Below, piece by piece: positions 9,351 through 17,742 of a DNA stretch of 64,000 nt. Made by a program: the position numbers and the translations under genes. Numbering within the stretch: the stretch's first letter is position 1; every line of letters begins with the position of its first letter. Source of the DNA: UBA2377 sp964525935 (GTDB lineage Bacteria > Verrucomicrobiota > Verrucomicrobiia > Opitutales > Opitutaceae); NCBI GenBank assembly GCA_964525935.1, contig CAZGJZ010000006.1, positions 186,001 to 250,000 of the forward strand, given 5' to 3'. The notes under the pieces are model-generated. The model saw only the letters and a program-made list of their open reading frames with translations, made no database searches and was not told where the DNA came from.

Positions 9351-10018
9351 GCCGGCGGCAGTTTTTGCGCGATGGCGGCGGCCATTTGCCCGACGACCTG
9401 CTCGAGCGTGAAGTGCGTGCTGTCGATATCGATGGCCCCGACCGGGCAGGTGAGCGGGGAGTTTTTGCGCGAGGTGTCGAGGCGGTCGCGCTCGGCGATC
9501 GAGTCCTGGCGGCCTTCGGCGGCGCGACGTTTGGCGCGTTCGACGGGGTCGGCGTGCAGGAAGAAACGGAAATCAGCGGCGGGAAAAATCACGGAGCCGA
9601 TGTCGCGGCCCTCCATCACAAGGCCGCGGAAACCGTGTTCGCGGGCGACCTCGACCTGGCCGCGCTGGTAGCCGAGCAGCGTGTGGCGCACCTCGGGGAT
9701 GGCGGCGTAGTGCGAGACGTGATCGTTGACCTTTTGGTCGCGGATCTCGTCGCCGGCCGGCTGGCCGCCGATGAGCATCTGGGCGGAACGGCCATTGAGG
9801 CGCGTGGAAAATTTCAGGTCACCGAGCGCGGCGTGGAGCGCGGCGGCATCGGTATGCGGCACGCCGCGCCGGAGGAACTCGGCGGTGATGTGGCGGTAGA
9901 ACGAGCCGGTATCGACGTGCAGGAGATTGAACCGGTCGGCGAGGATGCGCGAGGAGGAGGACTTGCCGGAGGCGGCGCCGCCGTCGATGGCGATGATGAT
10001 AAAGGGGGAGGAGGCCAT
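9347..10018 (-). CDS. cmk: Cytidylate kinase
   Basis: 223 residues with the P-loop IDGGAASGKSSS near residue 10 and the conserved MEGRDIGSVIFP segment that binds the nucleotide. It phosphorylates CMP and dCMP. It overlaps aroA upstream and plsC downstream, each by an ATGA stop/start. aroA-cmk adjacency is common in bacteria. Confidence 0.95.
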   Translation of the reverse strand: MASSPFIIIAIDGGAASGKSSSSRILADRFNLLHVDTGSFYRHITAEFLRRGVPHTDAAALHAALGDLKFSTRLNGRSAQMLIGGQPAGDEIRDQKVNDHVSHYAAIPEVRHTLLGYQRGQVEVAREHGFRGLVMEGRDIGSVIFPAADFRFFLHADPVERAKRRAAEGRQDSIAERDRLDTSRKNSPLTCPVGAIDIDSTHFTLEQVVGQMAAAIAQKLPPA

Positions 10019-11274
10019 CAGCGGGCCAAGGATTTTTGGCGCAAGGACTCCAGCAACTCAAAAAAGTTGGGAAATGTTTTGGCGCAGCACAGCGGATCCT
10101 TGATGGAGAGCCACGGCCGGCCGTCGCCGTGGAGGTCGTGGCAGCCGAGGATGCCGAAGCTCATCGCGAAGCGGTGGTCGTGATAAGTCTCGATGACCTG
10201 GCCCGCGCGGAGGGGCTGCGGGTGGATTTCGAGCGAGTCCTCGGTCTCGATCACACGCTGGCCGAGCTTGGTGAGCTCGCGGGCCATGCCGGTGACGCGG
10301 TCGGTCTCCTGCTTGCGCGTGTGGGCGATGCCGGTGATGCGGGTTGGGCCGTCAAGCAGCGGGGCGATGGCGGCGAGGCTGAGGAAAGTGTCCGAGAAGT
10401 CGTTGAAATCCGCCGTCACGCCCTGGCGATTGGCTCCCGGGCCCACGTGGTGGCCGTCCAACGAAATGAGCCCTTTGCCGGCCAGGAGCTCATAAAAGGC
10501 GGTGTCACCTTGCAGGGCATCGCCGCCACGGCGCAGGCCGTTTACCGCGATGTGGCTCTGGGTGACCATGGCCAGTTCGGCAAAGTAACTTGCGGCGGTG
10601 GCATCGCCCTCAATGGCGTATACGGCGGAGGGGACGGCGAATTGCTTCACCATGAGCTCGGTCATCTTCACGAACGGCTTGGAAACCGTCTCGCCCTTCA
10701 GGTGCACGGTGAGCGGCGTGCGGGCTTGCGGCGCAACCATGAGGAGGGCGGAGAGAAGCTGCGAACTTTCCGAGGCGTCGAGTTCGACCGGCCCGCCGCG
10801 CAGACCGGCGGTGCGCAGCGTGAAAGGAAACGCGCGGGCATCGGCTTGGGCGCCTTGCGATTCCAGCGCTTCGAGCAGCGCCCCGATGGGCCGGCGGCGC
10901 ATGGCCTCGTCACCATCGAAGTGATAGCTCCCATCTGGATGCAGGCAGACGAAAGCCGTGAGAAAACGGGCTGCGGTGCCGGCGTTGCCGACTTCGAGGC
11001 GGGCTTCACGGACGGGAATGTGTCCATCCTGGCCGGTGATCGTAATTGTGAGTGCGGCCTCGTCGACCTCGACTGCGAAGCCGAGTTGGCGCAAGGCGGC
11101 GACCATGATGCGCGTGTCACGACTGAAGAGGGCGCCGCGCAGCGTGGTGGTGCCGGAGCCGAGGGCGGCGAGGATCAGCGCGCGGTTGGTGATGCTTTTG
11201 GAACCGGGTAAAACGATGCTCCCGCGCACGGGGCGCGTGAAAGGCGTGATGGGCAGTGGATCGGACAGCGACAT
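10018..11274 (-). CDS. aroA: 3-phosphoshikimate 1-carboxyvinyltransferase (EPSP synthase)
   Basis: 418 residues from the ATG at 11274, which has GGAG four bases upstream. A TTG at 11313 would extend it by 13 residues. The N-terminal motif GSKSITNRALILAAL and the DFNDFSDTFLSL segment are typical of the family. It makes EPSP from shikimate-3-phosphate and PEP in aromatic amino-acid synthesis. tyrA lies upstream on the same strand, and cmk overlaps the 3' end. Confidence 0.95.
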   Translation of the reverse strand: MSLSDPLPITPFTRPVRGSIVLPGSKSITNRALILAALGSGTTTLRGALFSRDTRIMVAALRQLGFAVEVDEAALTITITGQDGHIPVREARLEVGNAGTAARFLTAFVCLHPDGSYHFDGDEAMRRRPIGALLEALESQGAQADARAFPFTLRTAGLRGGPVELDASESSQLLSALLMVAPQARTPLTVHLKGETVSKPFVKMTELMVKQFAVPSAVYAIEGDATAASYFAELAMVTQSHIAVNGLRRGGDALQGDTAFYELLAGKGLISLDGHHVGPGANRQGVTADFNDFSDTFLSLAAIAPLLDGPTRITGIAHTRKQETDRVTGMARELTKLGQRVIETEDSLEIHPQPLRAGQVIETYHDHRFAMSFGILGCHDLHGDGRPWLSIKDPLCCAKTFPNFFELLESLRQKSLAR

Positions 11275-11367
11275 GGACTCCGTGAGCGTCAGCGACACCG
11301 GCCCGCGCGCCAAGGGGATTTTTCAGTGAGCGTCCACTCGCTCACGCTCGTGGCTACCCGGCAGGGG

Positions 11368-12216
11368 CTACGGGCGAAATTCGCGGCGGTAGGCCTGGCC
11401 GCGTTCGAGGCGCGCGGTGACGTCGAGGTAATCGCGGTTGGCGAGGGCGGCGTTGAAGGCGTGCAGTTCGTCCTCGTATTGGCGGAGGGCGCGCAGGACT
11501 TCGTCGCGGTTTTGCTCGAGGATGGTGCGCCAGAGCGCGGGGTCGCTGCCGGCGATGCGCGTGGTATCGCGCAGGCCGCCGCCGGAGTGATTGCGCCAGC
11601 GCAGGTCCTTGGTCGCGAGGAAGGCGCAGAGCGTCGAGGCGAGCACCTGTGGAAGATGACTGATGTGCGCGACAATCTCGTCGTGCTTGTCGGGATGCTC
11701 GGTGGTGACTTCGCAACCGAGATCGCGCCACAGGGCGACGATGGTCGCGGTCGCGGCGGCATCGGTCTCAGGCAGCGGGGTGACGAAGCAAGCGCGGCGG
11801 GCGAAAAGCTCGGGGGTGCCGTGTTCCCAGCCGGTTTTCTCGGAACCGGCCATGGGGTGGGAGCCGACAAAATGGGCGGACTGGCCCACCGCGGTGTGAC
11901 CGAGGCGGCAGATCTCGCCCTTGACGCTGCCGACATCGGTGACGATGGCGCCGGGAGAGAGGTGCGCGGCGATTTGTTGCGTGAGCGGGACGATCCGATC
12001 GACGGGCGAGGCGATGATGACGACGTTGGCGCCCTTCACAGCGGCTTCGGGTGTGTCGGCAACGGCGTCGCACCACGGTTGCTCGCGCAATGCGAGACGG
12101 GATTCGGGACGACGGGCCCAGAGCACGATCCGACGGGCGAGACCGCGGGCGCGCACCGCTTGGGCGACGGAGCCGCCGAGCAGGCCGGGTGCGAGGATGG
12201 TGATTTGATCGTGCAC
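11368..12216 (-). CDS. tyrA: Prephenate dehydrogenase
   Basis: 282 residues from a GTG at 12216 that has AAGG four bases upstream. A TTG at 12228 would add four residues. It starts with a Rossmann NAD-binding motif (APGLLGGSVAQA) and carries GSHPMAGSEKTGW, the conserved substrate-binding segment of TyrA. It converts prephenate to 4-hydroxyphenylpyruvate for tyrosine synthesis. First gene of an apparent tyrA-aroA-cmk-plsC operon. No ACT or chorismate mutase domain is fused. Confidence 0.93.
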   Translation of the reverse strand: MHDQITILAPGLLGGSVAQAVRARGLARRIVLWARRPESRLALREQPWCDAVADTPEAAVKGANVVIIASPVDRIVPLTQQIAAHLSPGAIVTDVGSVKGEICRLGHTAVGQSAHFVGSHPMAGSEKTGWEHGTPELFARRACFVTPLPETDAAATATIVALWRDLGCEVTTEHPDKHDEIVAHISHLPQVLASTLCAFLATKDLRWRNHSGGGLRDTTRIAGSDPALWRTILEQNRDEVLRALRQYEDELHAFNAALANRDYLDVTARLERGQAYRREFRP

Positions 12217-12348
12217 GGCACCTTGCAAAGGCCAAAGAGACGGTGGTGTCGAGCCCTACGGCGGGTTGGGCTGAGTCGTGCGCCGGCTGGTTGGCGGTGG
12301 GAGATGGCATTGCCTTTTCCACGCGGCGTGCTTCTACGGAGGCCTGTC

Positions 12349-14094
12349 ATGCCGTATGTTTCCCCCCGCAGCCGGCGCGCGTTGCTGTTTCGCGTGATGA
12401 TTTGGAGCGGCTCGGCCGTGGGTGCCGGGTTGCTGGCGTGGGCGGTTTATGCCTTGGCCAAAATCGGCCCGAAGGATGCGGTCGAAGCGCCGGGCACAAC
12501 AATCAAACGGCCGATGAACCAGGCGCAGCGGCAAATTGCGGACGAAGTTGCGCTCATCGAGGAACGATTACGGCCGGCGGGTGAGGCGGCGTTGCCGGAG
12601 AATACGCGACGGGCGCAATTGAAACGGGCGATCGAGCTGCAGCGCCAGCTGTTGGCAATGAACCGCAACTTGGGGCGCGAAGAGAGCGACCGGCTGGAGC
12701 GCTTCGAAACGGAGCGCGACACGTTGCGGGCGCAGGAGATTTTTGCGCAGATTGCCGAACTGGAGCGCACGGCGGAAGAGGAGCAGCAGGCGGGTCGGAT
12801 GACGGAAGCGACTGGACGTTGGCGGGAGGCATTGACTGCGCAGCAGGAAATCAACCGCAGCCGGGCGGCGGCGCGCTACAAGGATTTCGTGCGCGAGACG
12901 CGGCTGACGTTGCTCCTCGAGACGGCCGAGGCCGCGCCGCTGCGGCAGCGGGCGGCCGACGCCATCGCGCGGGCGGGGGAGGCGGCGAAGCGGCAGGACT
13001 GGCCGGCGGTGCTCGCGGCCAAGACGGAGGCGCGCGAGGCGTTGGGAGAGCTGAATCAGCGGTGGCCGAAATCGCGATGGGCGGATTTGAGCCTGCACGA
13101 TGCGTTGACGAAGGAGGTGGCATCGCTGGAGGCCGCCGGGGCGGCAGCGGAAATTGACGCGCGGGAAAAAGGAGCGGATGCCGCGGCGGCGGCCGGACGT
13201 GCGGCGATGGCGGCGGAGCTTTACCAGTCGGCGGGCGAGGCGCAGCTGGAAGTGAACCGCAGGTATGGCAGCAGCCGGTTCGCTTCGCTGCGCCGGGTTG
13301 ATGAGCTGGAAGTGAAACGACAGACGGTGCTTGCGGGAGAGTTGCTGCAGCAGGTGGCGGCGGCTGAACGCGCCGCGCAGGAACGGTTGTTCAAGCGTCA
13401 GGTGGCGAATGCGTCGGCCAAGGTGGCTGAGGCCTCGGCCGGGTTGGAGAAAATCGCGATGGAGTTTCCCAAGAGCCGGATCACGGACGGTGCGCTTAAG
13501 CTCAAACTGGCCTACCTGGCGAGACGCAGCGGTGATTTACGGGCGCTCCAGGATGAGTTTTACGCGCGGCTTCTGCCGGTGCCGGGCGAGACGAACCGGT
13601 TGATGCTGCGCACGGAACTGACGCAGGAGCTTTACGCGAAGGTCATGAACACGAACCCGAGTCGCAACGTGGGCCGGGCGCTGCCGGTGGATTCGGTGGA
13701 CTGGGCCGGGGCGCAGGAATTTTGTCAGCGGTCGTCGTGGCTGCTGGGCGCGACGGTGCGGCTGCCGACGGAGCGTGAATTTCGCCACGCGCTGGGCGGG
13801 AGTGAAGGCGCGGCGTGGACGACGGAGAATAGTGGAGGGCGGAGCCGCGAGGTGGGCGCGGGCGTTGAGGAGCGACGGGCGAATGCCAGCGGATTTTCGG
13901 ATTTGCTGGGCAATCTCGCGGAGTGGCTGCAGGGCGAGGCGGGCGCGGCCGATGCGCCGGTGGCGGGTGGGAGTTACCTCGACGCGGCGGCGACGGTGCA
14001 GGCAGTGCCGGTGGTCGCGGTCGCGAAGAACACGCGGGCGCGGCACGTCGGATTCCGCGTGGTGGTGGAATTTCCGCTCGATCCGCCCGAGTGA
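12349..14094 (+). CDS. Membrane-anchored coiled-coil protein with a C-terminal SUMF/FGE-like domain
   Basis: 581 residues from the ATG at 12349, which has GGAGG eight bases upstream. One transmembrane helix at about residues 14-38 is followed by roughly 350 residues of Ala/Glu/Arg-rich helix, likely coiled coil. The last 130 residues resemble the formylglycine-generating-enzyme fold: LTQELYAKVMNTNPS, VRLPTEREFRHALGG, LLGNLAEWLQ and a final GFRVV. The only cysteine in that domain is in EFCQRSS, and the catalytic cysteine region is absent, so it is probably a non-enzymatic binding module. Function unknown. Confidence 0.72.
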   Translation: MPYVSPRSRRALLFRVMIWSGSAVGAGLLAWAVYALAKIGPKDAVEAPGTTIKRPMNQAQRQIADEVALIEERLRPAGEAALPENTRRAQLKRAIELQRQLLAMNRNLGREESDRLERFETERDTLRAQEIFAQIAELERTAEEEQQAGRMTEATGRWREALTAQQEINRSRAAARYKDFVRETRLTLLLETAEAAPLRQRAADAIARAGEAAKRQDWPAVLAAKTEAREALGELNQRWPKSRWADLSLHDALTKEVASLEAAGAAAEIDAREKGADAAAAAGRAAMAAELYQSAGEAQLEVNRRYGSSRFASLRRVDELEVKRQTVLAGELLQQVAAAERAAQERLFKRQVANASAKVAEASAGLEKIAMEFPKSRITDGALKLKLAYLARRSGDLRALQDEFYARLLPVPGETNRLMLRTELTQELYAKVMNTNPSRNVGRALPVDSVDWAGAQEFCQRSSWLLGATVRLPTEREFRHALGGSEGAAWTTENSGGRSREVGAGVEERRANASGFSDLLGNLAEWLQGEAGAADAPVAGGSYLDAAATVQAVPVVAVAKNTRARHVGFRVVVEFPLDPPE

Positions 14095-14115
14095 ACGAAG
14101 GGAGAGGCGTCGCGA

Positions 14116-14526
14116 TCAGCTGCCGAGTTTAACGATCAGCGCGAATTCCGCGGGTTGCAGCGGAACGACCGAAAGGCGGCTTTGCCGGATCAGGCCAATG
14201 TTGGCGAGGGCGGCCTCGGCTTTGATTTGCGCCAGCGTGACAGGGTGGGCGAGGGGCTGGGCGGCCTTGAGCTCGACCGCGACCCAGCCGGGTTCGTCGG
14301 CGGTCGTGTCGGGGAAGGCGGTCTTGGTGATCTCGGCGAGGCCGACGACGGCCTTGGTGGTGACGCTCTCGTAGAAGAGCACATGGTCGCCCTTGCGCAT
14401 GGCGTTGAGGTGAATGCGCGCCTGGTAATTGCGCACGCCGGTCCAGGCGGTGCGTTTGTCGCGGACGAGATCGGTCCACGCGTAGGCTTCGGGTTCGGAT
14501 TTCACCAGCCAGTATTGCGTTGTCAT
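14116..14526 (-). CDS. EVE domain-containing protein
   Basis: 136 residues covering a whole EVE domain: MTTQYWLVKSEPEAYAWTDL at the start, the TAWTGVRNYQARIHLNAM segment and the GDHVLFYESV segment are characteristic. EVE domains are PUA-like folds thought to bind modified nucleotides in RNA or DNA. The ATG at 14526 was chosen because the domain starts there. It is convergent with the SUMF-like gene. Confidence 0.9.
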   Translation of the reverse strand: MTTQYWLVKSEPEAYAWTDLVRDKRTAWTGVRNYQARIHLNAMRKGDHVLFYESVTTKAVVGLAEITKTAFPDTTADEPGWVAVELKAAQPLAHPVTLAQIKAEAALANIGLIRQSRLSVVPLQPAEFALIVKLGS

Positions 14527-14560
14527 GGGAAGAGTGGTGGGGTGCTGTGTGCTCACTGAA

Positions 14561-14674
14561 ATGAACGAAGCCGAGGCTGAAAAGATAAAAGCCCGCCGAA
14601 CGATCCGGCTCATTTATGCATTGATGGTTGTTTTCATTGCGGGCCCCATTTTGCTTTATTTTGCGATCCGCTGA
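14561..14674 (+). CDS. 37-residue single-helix membrane protein
   Basis: An ATG at 14561 opens a 37-codon frame ending at TGA 14672-14674, only 17 bases before the PIN-TRAM gene. The product has a charged N-terminus (MNEAEAEKIKARRTIR) and one clear transmembrane stretch (LIYALMVVFIAGPILLYFA). An in-frame GTG at 14549 could add four residues. The charge pattern and the tight fit in the gap argue for a real small protein. No family known to me. Confidence 0.5.
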   Translation: MNEAEAEKIKARRTIRLIYALMVVFIAGPILLYFAIR

Positions 14675-14691
14675 GATTCAGCCCCTGCGTT

Positions 14692-15699
14692 ATGAACAAA
14701 ACCCTTCTCGCCATCCGTCTTGCCTTTATCCTCCTGTGCACGGCGGGAGGCTGGCTGGTGTGCTACACGGTGCGCGAGTGGGATGACCACCGGGTGCTGG
14801 CGGCGTTTGTCGGTTTTTTGATCGGCGCGCTGATCATCTTGGTGGATGTGCTGCTGAAGGGGTTTTCGCTGCGCGGATTGTCGGCGATCACATTCGGCTT
14901 GGGCATGGGTGTGCTGTTGTCCTACCTGATCAGCACCTCGCCGCTGTTCGCCCGCGGTGATGAGCAGTATATCTTTATCGCGCGGCTGGCGCTGTTTTTG
15001 GCCGCGACCTACCTGTGCTCGGTCATCGCGCTGCGGGGCAAGGACGAGTTCAACCTCGTGATCCCCTACGTGCGCTTCGTGCCGCATGAGGTCGACGTGC
15101 CGCTCGTGGTGGTCGATACCAGCGTGCTGATCGACGGACGCATCGCGCGGGTCTGCGAAACCGGGTTTCTCAGCTCCGCATTGGTGATCCCGCGTTTTGT
15201 GCTGAAGGAATTGCAGTCGATCGCCGACTCGCCCGATCCACAGAAGCAGGCGCGCGGCCGCCGCGGCCTCGAGGTGCTCAATGAGCTGCGTCGCATTAAA
15301 AACCTGGATATCCGCATCCCCGAGAGCGAAGTGAGCAAGCGGGCGGACGTGGATGCGAAGCTCGTTTTCCTCGCGCACTCGATGGGTGCGAAACTGCTCA
15401 CGACGGATTTCAACCTCGCCAAGATGGCGGAGTTTCAGGGTGTGCCGTGGCTCAATCTCAACCAGCTCGCGAAGTCGCTCCGGCCGGAATTGATGCTCGG
15501 TGAGATCATCAGCGTCGAGCTGGCCAAGGCGGGCAAGGAAGACGGGCAGGCCGTGGGCTACCTTGAGGACGGCTCGATGGTCGTGGTTTTGGACGGGCGC
15601 AACCATGTCGGCCGCCGCGTCAATGCCGAGGTCACCAGCGTGCTGCCGACCGCCGGTGGCAAGATGGTCTTCGCACGGTTTGACCGCGAAGAAGTGTAA
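14692..15699 (+). CDS. PIN and TRAM domain membrane protein (YacL-like)
   Basis: 335 residues. Four transmembrane helices fill about residues 5-110. A PIN-type nuclease domain follows with acidic residues in VVVDTSVLIDGRI (near 141) and LLTTDFNLAKMA, and a C-terminal TRAM domain (GYLEDGSMVVVLDGRNHVG) is predicted to bind RNA. This matches the YacL family seen in many bacteria. Proposed role is membrane-associated RNA cleavage, not proven here. Confidence 0.88.
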   Translation: MNKTLLAIRLAFILLCTAGGWLVCYTVREWDDHRVLAAFVGFLIGALIILVDVLLKGFSLRGLSAITFGLGMGVLLSYLISTSPLFARGDEQYIFIARLALFLAATYLCSVIALRGKDEFNLVIPYVRFVPHEVDVPLVVVDTSVLIDGRIARVCETGFLSSALVIPRFVLKELQSIADSPDPQKQARGRRGLEVLNELRRIKNLDIRIPESEVSKRADVDAKLVFLAHSMGAKLLTTDFNLAKMAEFQGVPWLNLNQLAKSLRPELMLGEIISVELAKAGKEDGQAVGYLEDGSMVVVLDGRNHVGRRVNAEVTSVLPTAGGKMVFARFDREEV

Positions 15700-15723
15700 G
15701 CGCGCGAACGGGCGGTTTGAGAT

Positions 15724-16137
15724 TTACTCCTGCCAGTGCAGCGTGAGCGGCTTGTCGATGGTCGGGCTCAGGCTGTGGTGCACGGGGCAGTTGAGCGCGG
15801 CGCGCTCGAGCAGGCCCTGCGGGTCCTTCGACTTCGCGAAAGGCAGCCAGATTTGCGTGGAAAGGCGGACGATGCGGCGCGGGGCATCGGTGGACATTTC
15901 CTTGGTGACCTCCCAGCGCACGCCGGGGAGGTCGAAGCCGAGCTTGTTCCGCGCCACGATGGCCATGGTGGTGACCATGCACGAGGCGAGGGAGGCGGCG
16001 GTGAGGTCGGTCGGCGAAAACGCCTGCCCGCGGCCCTGATTATCAACCGGGGCGTCGGTTTCGATGACTTTGCCTGAGGGAGCGTGGGTGAGCTGGCAGT
16101 TGAGGCCACCCTGATAGATGCCGGTGCTTTTGACCAT
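15724..16137 (-). CDS. OsmC family protein
   Basis: 137 residues covering an OsmC/Ohr-like domain: TDLTAASLASCMVTTMAIVA contains the first conserved redox cysteine and ERAALNCPVHHSL the second. OsmC proteins reduce organic hydroperoxides with thiols. The length fits the OsmC subgroup rather than Ohr. It is convergent with the PIN-TRAM gene. Confidence 0.87.
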   Translation of the reverse strand: MVKSTGIYQGGLNCQLTHAPSGKVIETDAPVDNQGRGQAFSPTDLTAASLASCMVTTMAIVARNKLGFDLPGVRWEVTKEMSTDAPRRIVRLSTQIWLPFAKSKDPQGLLERAALNCPVHHSLSPTIDKPLTLHWQE

Positions 16138-16253
16138 GAGGGAAAACTCGTTGGTTTCGCCTGACAGGCAACCCGCAAAAAATGCTCGATTGAGCGGTGC
16201 GGAGGCGAGAGATGCGTGGCTTAATGTGCTCGACGCTTGGGTTTGCGGCTTAG

Positions 16254-16281
16254 GCCCGCCTGCGCCGAGGCTTCGGCGGGC
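16254..16281. repeat. REP-like GC-rich hairpin
   Basis: Arms GCCCGCC and GGCGGGC enclose an inner stem around GAGGCTTC. It directly abuts a second, A/T-rich hairpin (16282-16310) that touches the CCA end of tRNA-Ala. The compact nested stem looks like a dispersed REP-type element, but only one copy is visible in this window. Confidence 0.45.
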
Positions 16282-16310
16282 AATTTTCTTTCCGCTTCGG
16301 AAAGAAAATT
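16282..16310 (-). terminator. Hairpin at the 3' end of tRNA-Ala, probable terminator
   Basis: Perfect 13-bp arms (AATTTTCTTTCCG / CGGAAAGAAAATT) around a 3-base loop begin at the last base of the tRNA-Ala CCA end. In the tRNA direction this is a strong hairpin with A/T-rich ends, suitable for stopping transcription. Confidence 0.5.
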
Positions 16311-16385
16311 GGTGGAGCAGATGGGGATCAAACCCACGACCTCGTCGTTGCGAACGACGCGCTCTATCAACTGAGCTACTGCCCC
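16310..16385 (-). tRNA. tRNA-Ala (anticodon CGC)
   Basis: A 76-base cloverleaf including an encoded CCA. Acceptor GGGGCAG pairs with CTGCTCC and contains the G3-U70 pair that marks alanine tRNAs. D-arm GCTC...GAGC, anticodon stem CGTCG/CGACG, loop TTCGCAA (anticodon CGC, reads GCG), T-arm GTGGG TTTGATC CCCAT. Confidence 0.95.
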
Positions 16386-16562
16386 GTAAAGGGAGGGGAG
16401 GTTTTGAGTAATCGGCTTCTGCGAGTAAACATCAATTTTCGCACTAACTCCGTGTCGTTCCCGCAAATTCCGCGTTACGCCCCGATTTGGTCCCATATTT
16501 GCTTTCCTGTGGGCCAGATCAGGGCAACATTGGACACGTAAAATTGTCAGAACCGCACAGCC

Positions 16563-16958
16563 ATGAAAAAGAAAACCAAGACCAAGTTCATCAAGGCGCT
16601 CACCCCGGCGACAAAACCCGCGAAAACAGTCACCAAGACTGCCGCGAAACCCGTCAAGAAGACGACCGCCCGGCCCGCCGTGAAAAAGACGGTGCCCAAG
16701 GTCGTGGTCACGACGATCTCCGCCGCCATCGATGTCGGCTTCGGCAACACCCTCTATCTCCGCGGCGAGGGCCCGGGCCTGAATTGGGAAAAGGGCGTGC
16801 CGATGGACTGCATCGCCGATGACAAATGGTCGCTGGCCATCGCCGAGTCCGCCCGGCCCGTCGTGTTTAAATTCCTGCTCAACGACGAGACGTGGTGCGC
16901 AGGCGACGACTTCACGGTCGAAGCCGGCGGCAGCATCACCCTCACGCCGGAGTTTTAA
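16563..16958 (+). CDS. Lys-rich tail fused to a starch-binding-like beta domain
   Basis: 131 residues in two parts. Residues 1-45 are almost all Lys, Thr, Ala, Pro and Val (ATKPAKTVTKTAAKPVKKTT), like the tail of bacterial histone H1-type proteins. Residues 52-131 look like a small CBM20/CBM48-type beta sandwich (LYLRGEGPGLNWEKGVPM, then VVFKFLLND and a final ITLTPEF). Such a basic tail could bind nucleic acid or another polyanion while the domain binds glucan. Its 3' end overlaps the convergent DUF374 gene by 17 bases. Function not known. Confidence 0.7.
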   Translation: MKKKTKTKFIKALTPATKPAKTVTKTAAKPVKKTTARPAVKKTVPKVVVTTISAAIDVGFGNTLYLRGEGPGLNWEKGVPMDCIADDKWSLAIAESARPVVFKFLLNDETWCAGDDFTVEAGGSITLTPEF

Positions 16959-17652
16959 CCGGCACCGGCCGGTAATCGCGGTCGGGGTTGAGCTCCAGCA
17001 AACGCGCCTGCAGCCGGGCCGCCGCCGCATCGCGGTCGGCGAGTTCGTCAGCCGTGATGAGTTCGCAGCGCATCCGCACGCGCGAAAAAGGCTTGGGCAG
17101 GTAAAACCGGTCCCAGCTTTTGTTCAGCCGCCATGCCGACTTGAAGTCGGCGCCGATCAGCAGAATCGGCGTGCGGGTGCGCCGCGTCACGATGAGCGCG
17201 CCCGGTTTGAGTTCATAGATCGGCCCGCGCGGCCCGTCCGGCGTGATGCCGACGTCATGGCCCTGACGCAGCACCTCGACCAGCGCGGTGACCGCCTCGC
17301 GGCCGAGCTTGTGACTGGAGCCGCGCACGGTGCGGAGTCCGATGAGTGAAAAAAACGCATCGAGCCAGGCCCCGTCACTGCTCGCGCTGACGAGCGCATA
17401 CGTGCGACGGCCCCGGCGGTAGCGGAGAAAGATCATCGCCGAAAGGAAGAGCCGGTTATGCCACAATACCATGGCGACCGGCTCGTCGCACTTGGTGAAG
17501 TTGCGCACATCCTCCGGCGTTTCCTCATACCGCAGCGTGCGGATCCACAGGCGGATCAGCATCCCGAACGGCCACAGCACAGCCCGGCGCCAGCCGGAGA
17601 TGTGCCGCACTTCGGGGGGAGAATCAGTGGATGGAGAAGACGTGCTCAGCAC
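16942..17652 (-). CDS. DUF374 / lysophospholipid-type acyltransferase
   Basis: About 236 residues from a GTG at 17652; a second in-frame GTG at 17610 is an alternative, and neither has a clear ribosome site. Motifs are MVLWHNRLFLSAM (catalytic His region) and GITPDGPRGPIYELKPG, the DUF374 signature. The family is linked to acylation of lipid A or other envelope lipids. Divergent from the uncharacterised gene at 17743. Confidence 0.82.
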   Translation of the reverse strand: MLSTSSPSTDSPPEVRHISGWRRAVLWPFGMLIRLWIRTLRYEETPEDVRNFTKCDEPVAMVLWHNRLFLSAMIFLRYRRGRRTYALVSASSDGAWLDAFFSLIGLRTVRGSSHKLGREAVTALVEVLRQGHDVGITPDGPRGPIYELKPGALIVTRRTRTPILLIGADFKSAWRLNKSWDRFYLPKPFSRVRMRCELITADELADRDAAAARLQARLLELNPDRDYRPVPVKTPA

Positions 17653-17742
17653 CGGCGTTGATTGTGGAAAGCGGGCCGCGCGCCAAGCGCGAATCGCAGC
17701 CTGCGGTTGACCCGCGTCGCGTTCGCCGCCACCAAACCGCCC

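Noticed and set aside
11326..12348. Upstream extension of the SUMF-like gene
   Set aside because: The frame is open but antisense to tyrA; the ATG at 12349 has a GGAGG site and begins just before the membrane anchor.
16221..17030. Minus-strand frame running from the REP-like hairpin through tRNA-Ala
   Set aside because: It reads across a complete tRNA gene and the recognised Lys-rich gene on the other strand.
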